From Epiperipatus broadwayi (taxonomy: Eukaryota; Onychophora; Udeonychophora; Euonychophora; Peripatidae): 64,000 nt of DNA. The notes beneath the pieces were generated by a model that was given only the letters and a program-made list of their open reading frames with translations, did not search any database and had not been told where the DNA came from. Position numbers and translations under genes: made by a program. Location of the stretch: contig JAQFVV010000021.1 in NCBI GenBank assembly GCA_028023455.1, positions 1,426,001-1,490,000 on the forward strand, in the 5' to 3' direction. Below, piece after piece: positions 60,360 through 64,000 of the stretch. Position 1 is the stretch's first letter. Every line of letters starts with the position of its first letter.

Positions 60360-62740
60360 AAAAAATGAATATATGTTTAGTATAATGTTTTTCTTTAAAA
60401 AAAATAAAATAATACAATTTGTGCAATAAAACATTTTCATAAAAACAGAAAAAAATAGTCTGTTAGAATTTAATTTTTACTTCTTCCAATTTTTTGTTTT
60501 AAATGATGATTAAGCAATGGTAAAATTCCTGCCAGTCATGCTCAAATCTATTACTAATTTGATTAGAATTAACTTGATGTCTGGCTTTGTCTTCAGGCAA
60601 AGAACTTACATAATTTTTGTTATATCGTGGATGAATCTTATATGTCAACATGTTTTATAAGGTGAGAAATACAGTATTTACTTCTTATGGCTTTGAGTAT
60701 TTATCATTTATTTAATATTTATAAATTTGTTGACGTTGCTTATTGTTTACATAAATTGTTTAAAAACTGTTAAAAAAATCTTTCAGACAAATTATCAACT
60801 TTCCTGGAGTTCTCTGACAATCCATGAACACTTGTAGGTTTTAAGACATTTTCAATGAATTGGGTATTTGGATTCATTTAACTATAGAATATAGGTAGAG
60901 GTCCTATGTAATATTTTTGACTTATAGATAAGTTTCTATACTCAGCTTTAAAAAATAATCATTTAATATTTTAAAATGTTTTAAATTTAATTTAAAATTA
61001 TAACAATTTACTAACGTAGAATTCATAAAAAAATTCACAGTATACAATACTGTCTTTGACAGTTTTTCATTATCAAGTTTACCCTGTGTGGTGATAATAT
61101 TTACATCAATTTTTTTCAAAATTTGAAATAATAAATGTGAAATATCCTGTGCAAAACCACTCTGTGAAAGGCAGGGTTTGAATTAAAATTTCTAGAACAT
61201 CCTGTAAAAATCAGAGTTCTACTAGATAAAGGTAGCAGGCAGTAAATAACATTAGAGTCTCTATTTCAGTATTTTTAATTATTGTGGGCTTACAAATAGC
61301 TAAGTTTATTTGCATGGTTTTAAAAATTTAATTATTTATTATGTTACTATTTATATAATGATTATTTTCATGTTTATATTTTGTATATTAGAAAGCATTA
61401 ACAACTTATAAAAGTCAAAGTATACTATTTTTTGAATTTCTTTGGTTTTAAACTCTTTTATTTTTATTTCAAAGCACATATAAAGTTGTTATTTGAGAGA
61501 ACATGTAAAGAAGGTGAAGTTGATAAAACTTTTGTAAAATCAAATAAAGGTATTATTTAGTGTATAGTATTAGGAAGAGTGCTATGCACAATGCTGAATG
61601 CCAAACTATGGAGCTCAATAGTCATGGATCGATGCCCTATTCTATTATTTCTAATTCTCAAGTTTCTCGGGACCTCCTAAACAACAAACCATTTGATTAT
61701 GTATTAAGAATATCATATTTCATGTTATTCTTGAATAGAAAAGAACTAGATGGGTTGGGAGTGAGAATTTGGTCTTAAATACCTAAAGAAGAACAATAGA
61801 TATATAAAATAATAAGATGGAAACACTTGCAAATATTGGCCTTTAAGATGAAAGAACTTCATTTTTTATTCCATGGAACTCTTAAATTCCTAAAAAGAAT
61901 AGCATTATTTAAAAAATAATAAAATAGTTTGTTACACTGGAGGTCATGTGATGTTTGATTACTGGAAGAGACAATTTGAATATTGATCCAAATCTTTAGT
62001 CTTTGGACCTATTATTCTATCACCACAAAAATGGCAATATATTAAAAACTGTTTTGAGTCACCAGACCTGAGCAACAGCAGAGAACGTAGTATTTAAAAT
62101 TATGGTAAAAACAGGAGCCCTTAAACTATAGTTCTGTTTGTAAATAAATAATATTAGTTATACTTTTTTTCTTAATTTCATAATTGCTTTTATTAATGTG
62201 ATCGCAACTAATATAGTAAACAGTTTTGTAATTATTTTCTGTCCTAATTAAATAAATGAACTTTATCACCGGCTGACAGATTCATTATTAATAATGTTTC
62301 AGTAAGTACTTGATTGAACGTTATCCTTTGACATTAGACAATTATTGTCATTATGTTATTAATTTGTCAACTTTTTAATCATTAAAAGATGATTGATAAT
62401 TCTTTTGTGTGATTTTATTTATTTTTAGCGCAAAACAGTAAAACAGCACAACAAATATGAAATTATCGTTTTATTTAGATAAAATCAATTGCTTAGCACC
62501 GTTCCATACAATACATAGCTAACAAACAACTTCATATAATTTTCTATGTCAATACCGATGTTCTCAAAGTGACAAGTCTTAAGATATTCTATCACATGGT
62601 GCTTTGTACTTTTTTAAATAAAAAGAAAAAAAATGGCATAAACTAAAAAAAATGATAACAGTTAAAAATTAAAAAAACAAACAAATAATGTGTAATGAAA
62701 GTACATAATAGAAACTATAATCTCTAACAAATTATAATAA
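60360..62740. other. 2.4 kb of AT-rich sequence with no recognised feature
   Basis: Frames of 60-72 codons (60922, 61560) have no recognisable content. Confidence 0.5.
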
Positions 62741-62744
62741 ACCA

Positions 62745-63245
62745 TTACAATACGATGCGATGCACCGTGGCTTCTCTTTTCTCGAATTCAGGAGTCTCTC
62801 AGTTACTATGTCCAGAGAGATCTGTCACCCACTTTCCCTTCCCTATCCATTCCCCCAACAAGTGTTTTTACCATATTCTTCTCTATCCAATTTCCATTTT
62901 ATCTTTGTCCACTCTATGGCCTTTATATCTAAATTCCCCTTATCGTTTTCCAAACCAAGCATAAAAAAACAAAAACCCACTTTCTGTATAATCACTTTGT
63001 TTATATTTATTCTTCCACAATTTCATTATTTTTACCCTTTCTGCCTGCAGGTCTTTATATTCAATTAATAGATGCCTAATATTTTCTATGCCTTTCTAAC
63101 ACAACTTGCAGACTAAATCATCCACATTTTTCCATTTATGTGTACATCCCCTTGTTGCTAAAGATACTGTTCAAGCCTTAAATAGTAAACTACTTTCTTT
63201 GCTATTATCATAAATTAACTCACACTCAATATTCTGTTTATATAT
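62745..63245 (-). mobile_element. LINE-A 3' fragment
   Basis: Complement of the tail (ACGATGCGATGCACCGTGG) and of the 3' UTR CTCAGTTACTATGTCCAGAG. Further on come complements of the MGDLFCKLCKKG and ERVHIMKLWKNKYE regions (63000-63130). 5'-truncated and frameshifted. Confidence 0.88.
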
Positions 63246-63282
63246 ATAAACAAAAAAAAACTTATAAATCCAATAAATAATA

Positions 63283-63316
63283 TTATATTTCAACCAGAGG
63301 ACTGGTTTTCATCAGA
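63283..63316 (-). ncRNA. Hammerhead motif of the right-edge Penelope element
   Basis: Minus strand: CTGATGA (63309-63315), a bulged A, AACCAG, loop TCCT, CTGGTT, then GAAA (63288-63291). The 6-bp stem II is perfect. Helix III could be ATA/TAT. Helix I is not evident, so activity is uncertain although both core boxes are intact. Confidence 0.65.
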
Positions 63317-63826
63317 AAGAAAAAAAATACACAGTAAAATGGCGATAATCAAAAATTACAGATTTGGTAAAAGATTAAAAATTTTAACAAACCCCCCCCT
63401 GATTGGTCACAAAATCTAACACAGAATATCTACCCAATCAATGACAAAATTCAAACAAAAAAAAAAAAAAGAAAAAAACTACATTCCCTCCCAATCAAGC
63501 TTAAATTCTATTTAAATAAAAATAAATATAAAAATAAAAAATCCAAAATTAAAAATTAAAATATACATATGTGCATACATACAAAAATTAGACTATGCTC
63601 ACATACAAAAAATAGCTGTGCTCACATTAATATTCATTAAAAACTAAAATACTTATACATTTTAATCAAAAATTATAAATAGTGCAAAGTACAATAATTT
63701 ATAATAACTAATTATTTATCTATATACCAATTAAACACAGATATTAAACATCCATATAACCAATCTTTACATAAAAAACCTCATATAAGAAAATTTTCAC
63801 ATAAAATACTCACATATAAAAATCAT

Positions 63827-63999
63827 CTAGGAGACCAGGTAACCCAGAGATGTAATAGTTCCAGTGTTTAAATTCAATCCATGTGGTTCTAAGGTCTTGA
63901 ATTTAAAAATAAAAAAACTTCTTCTTTTGTTTCCTCTCCCTTGTAGAAGAAAAACCTTCCTGAAGAATCACTACTTTTAAATCATCAATTGAATGATTC
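63827..63999 (-). pseudogene. Penelope-like protein, C-terminal end, frameshifted
   Basis: The minus strand reads NHSIDDLKVVILQEGF then STRERKQKKKFF. After a one-base frame change it reads FKFKTLEPHGLNLNTGTIT then SLGYLVS and a stop at 63827. The H(S/T)..DL.V.I.E......R...E..FI.K..TL.P.G.N pattern is what I expect at the end of Penelope-type reverse transcriptase/GIY-YIG proteins. The frameshift shows this copy is inactive. Confidence 0.65.
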
Positions 64000-64000
64000 G

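Larger units (their letters stand above)
63250..63999 (-). mobile_element. Penelope-like element, 3' end (runs off the window)
   Basis: The minus strand has the C-terminus of a coding region, then about 550 bases of non-coding sequence with a hammerhead. Coding end and hammerhead occur in the same order as in the palindrome at 45595-46300, but the sequence is a different family. The right end is cut by the window edge. A C run lies at 63391-63399. Confidence 0.7.

Noticed and set aside
61560-61778. 72-codon plus-strand frame
   Set aside because: No domain recognised and flanked by featureless AT-rich DNA. Too little support for a gene.

Overview
This is a stretch of animal nuclear DNA, very rich in A+T (clearly above two thirds by eye). 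It has no intact host gene that I can recognise and is almost entirely old and young transposable elements. The combination of Penelope-like elements, RTE-type LINEs, a SPIN-like hAT and a tRNA-headed SINE, with long TA and GATA microsatellites, fits an invertebrate such as a planarian, mollusc or spider. The sequence alone does not settle the species.

Layout. 1-8 kb: a foldback MITE, mariner remnants, a LINE 3' end with a zinc knuckle, two tandem LINE-A 3' ends, and a hAT MITE with its target duplication. 8-20 kb: a second mariner remnant, two antisense RTE-B 3' ends, a second TA-flanked foldback with a hammerhead-like core, a tRNA-headed SINE, a Penelope fragment and a 970-bp hAT. 20-31 kb: several foldbacks, two LINE-A copies (one with an open 322-codon frame), a 1.6-kb hAT, a GATA array and two SINEs. 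32-46 kb: RTE-B copies (one with a reverse transcriptase core), a LINE zinc-finger 3' end, the SPIN-like hAT, a decayed 5-kb LINE on the minus strand, and a palindrome of two Penelope 3' ends. 46-64 kb: more foldbacks, a hAT with a readable C-terminal dimerisation domain, a hAT-like coding fossil, a family of hammerhead-bearing elements, a SINE with a perfect 13-bp duplication, a pseudogene of the SAGA subunit SGF29, and a Penelope 3' end with its hammerhead at the right edge.

How the parts relate. The LINEs are the probable machinery for the SINEs (direct repeats, A tails) and possibly for the SGF29 pseudogene. The hATs are short or decayed copies that relied on full-length relatives elsewhere. 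The most unusual signal is the number of hammerhead-type self-cleaving RNA motifs. At least four unrelated sequence families carry CTGANGA and GAAA boxes joined by a foldable stem and followed by a short palindromic helix III. Two sit in Penelope-like elements, as is known for that class. Two sit in inverted-repeat elements that I cannot assign to a described class.
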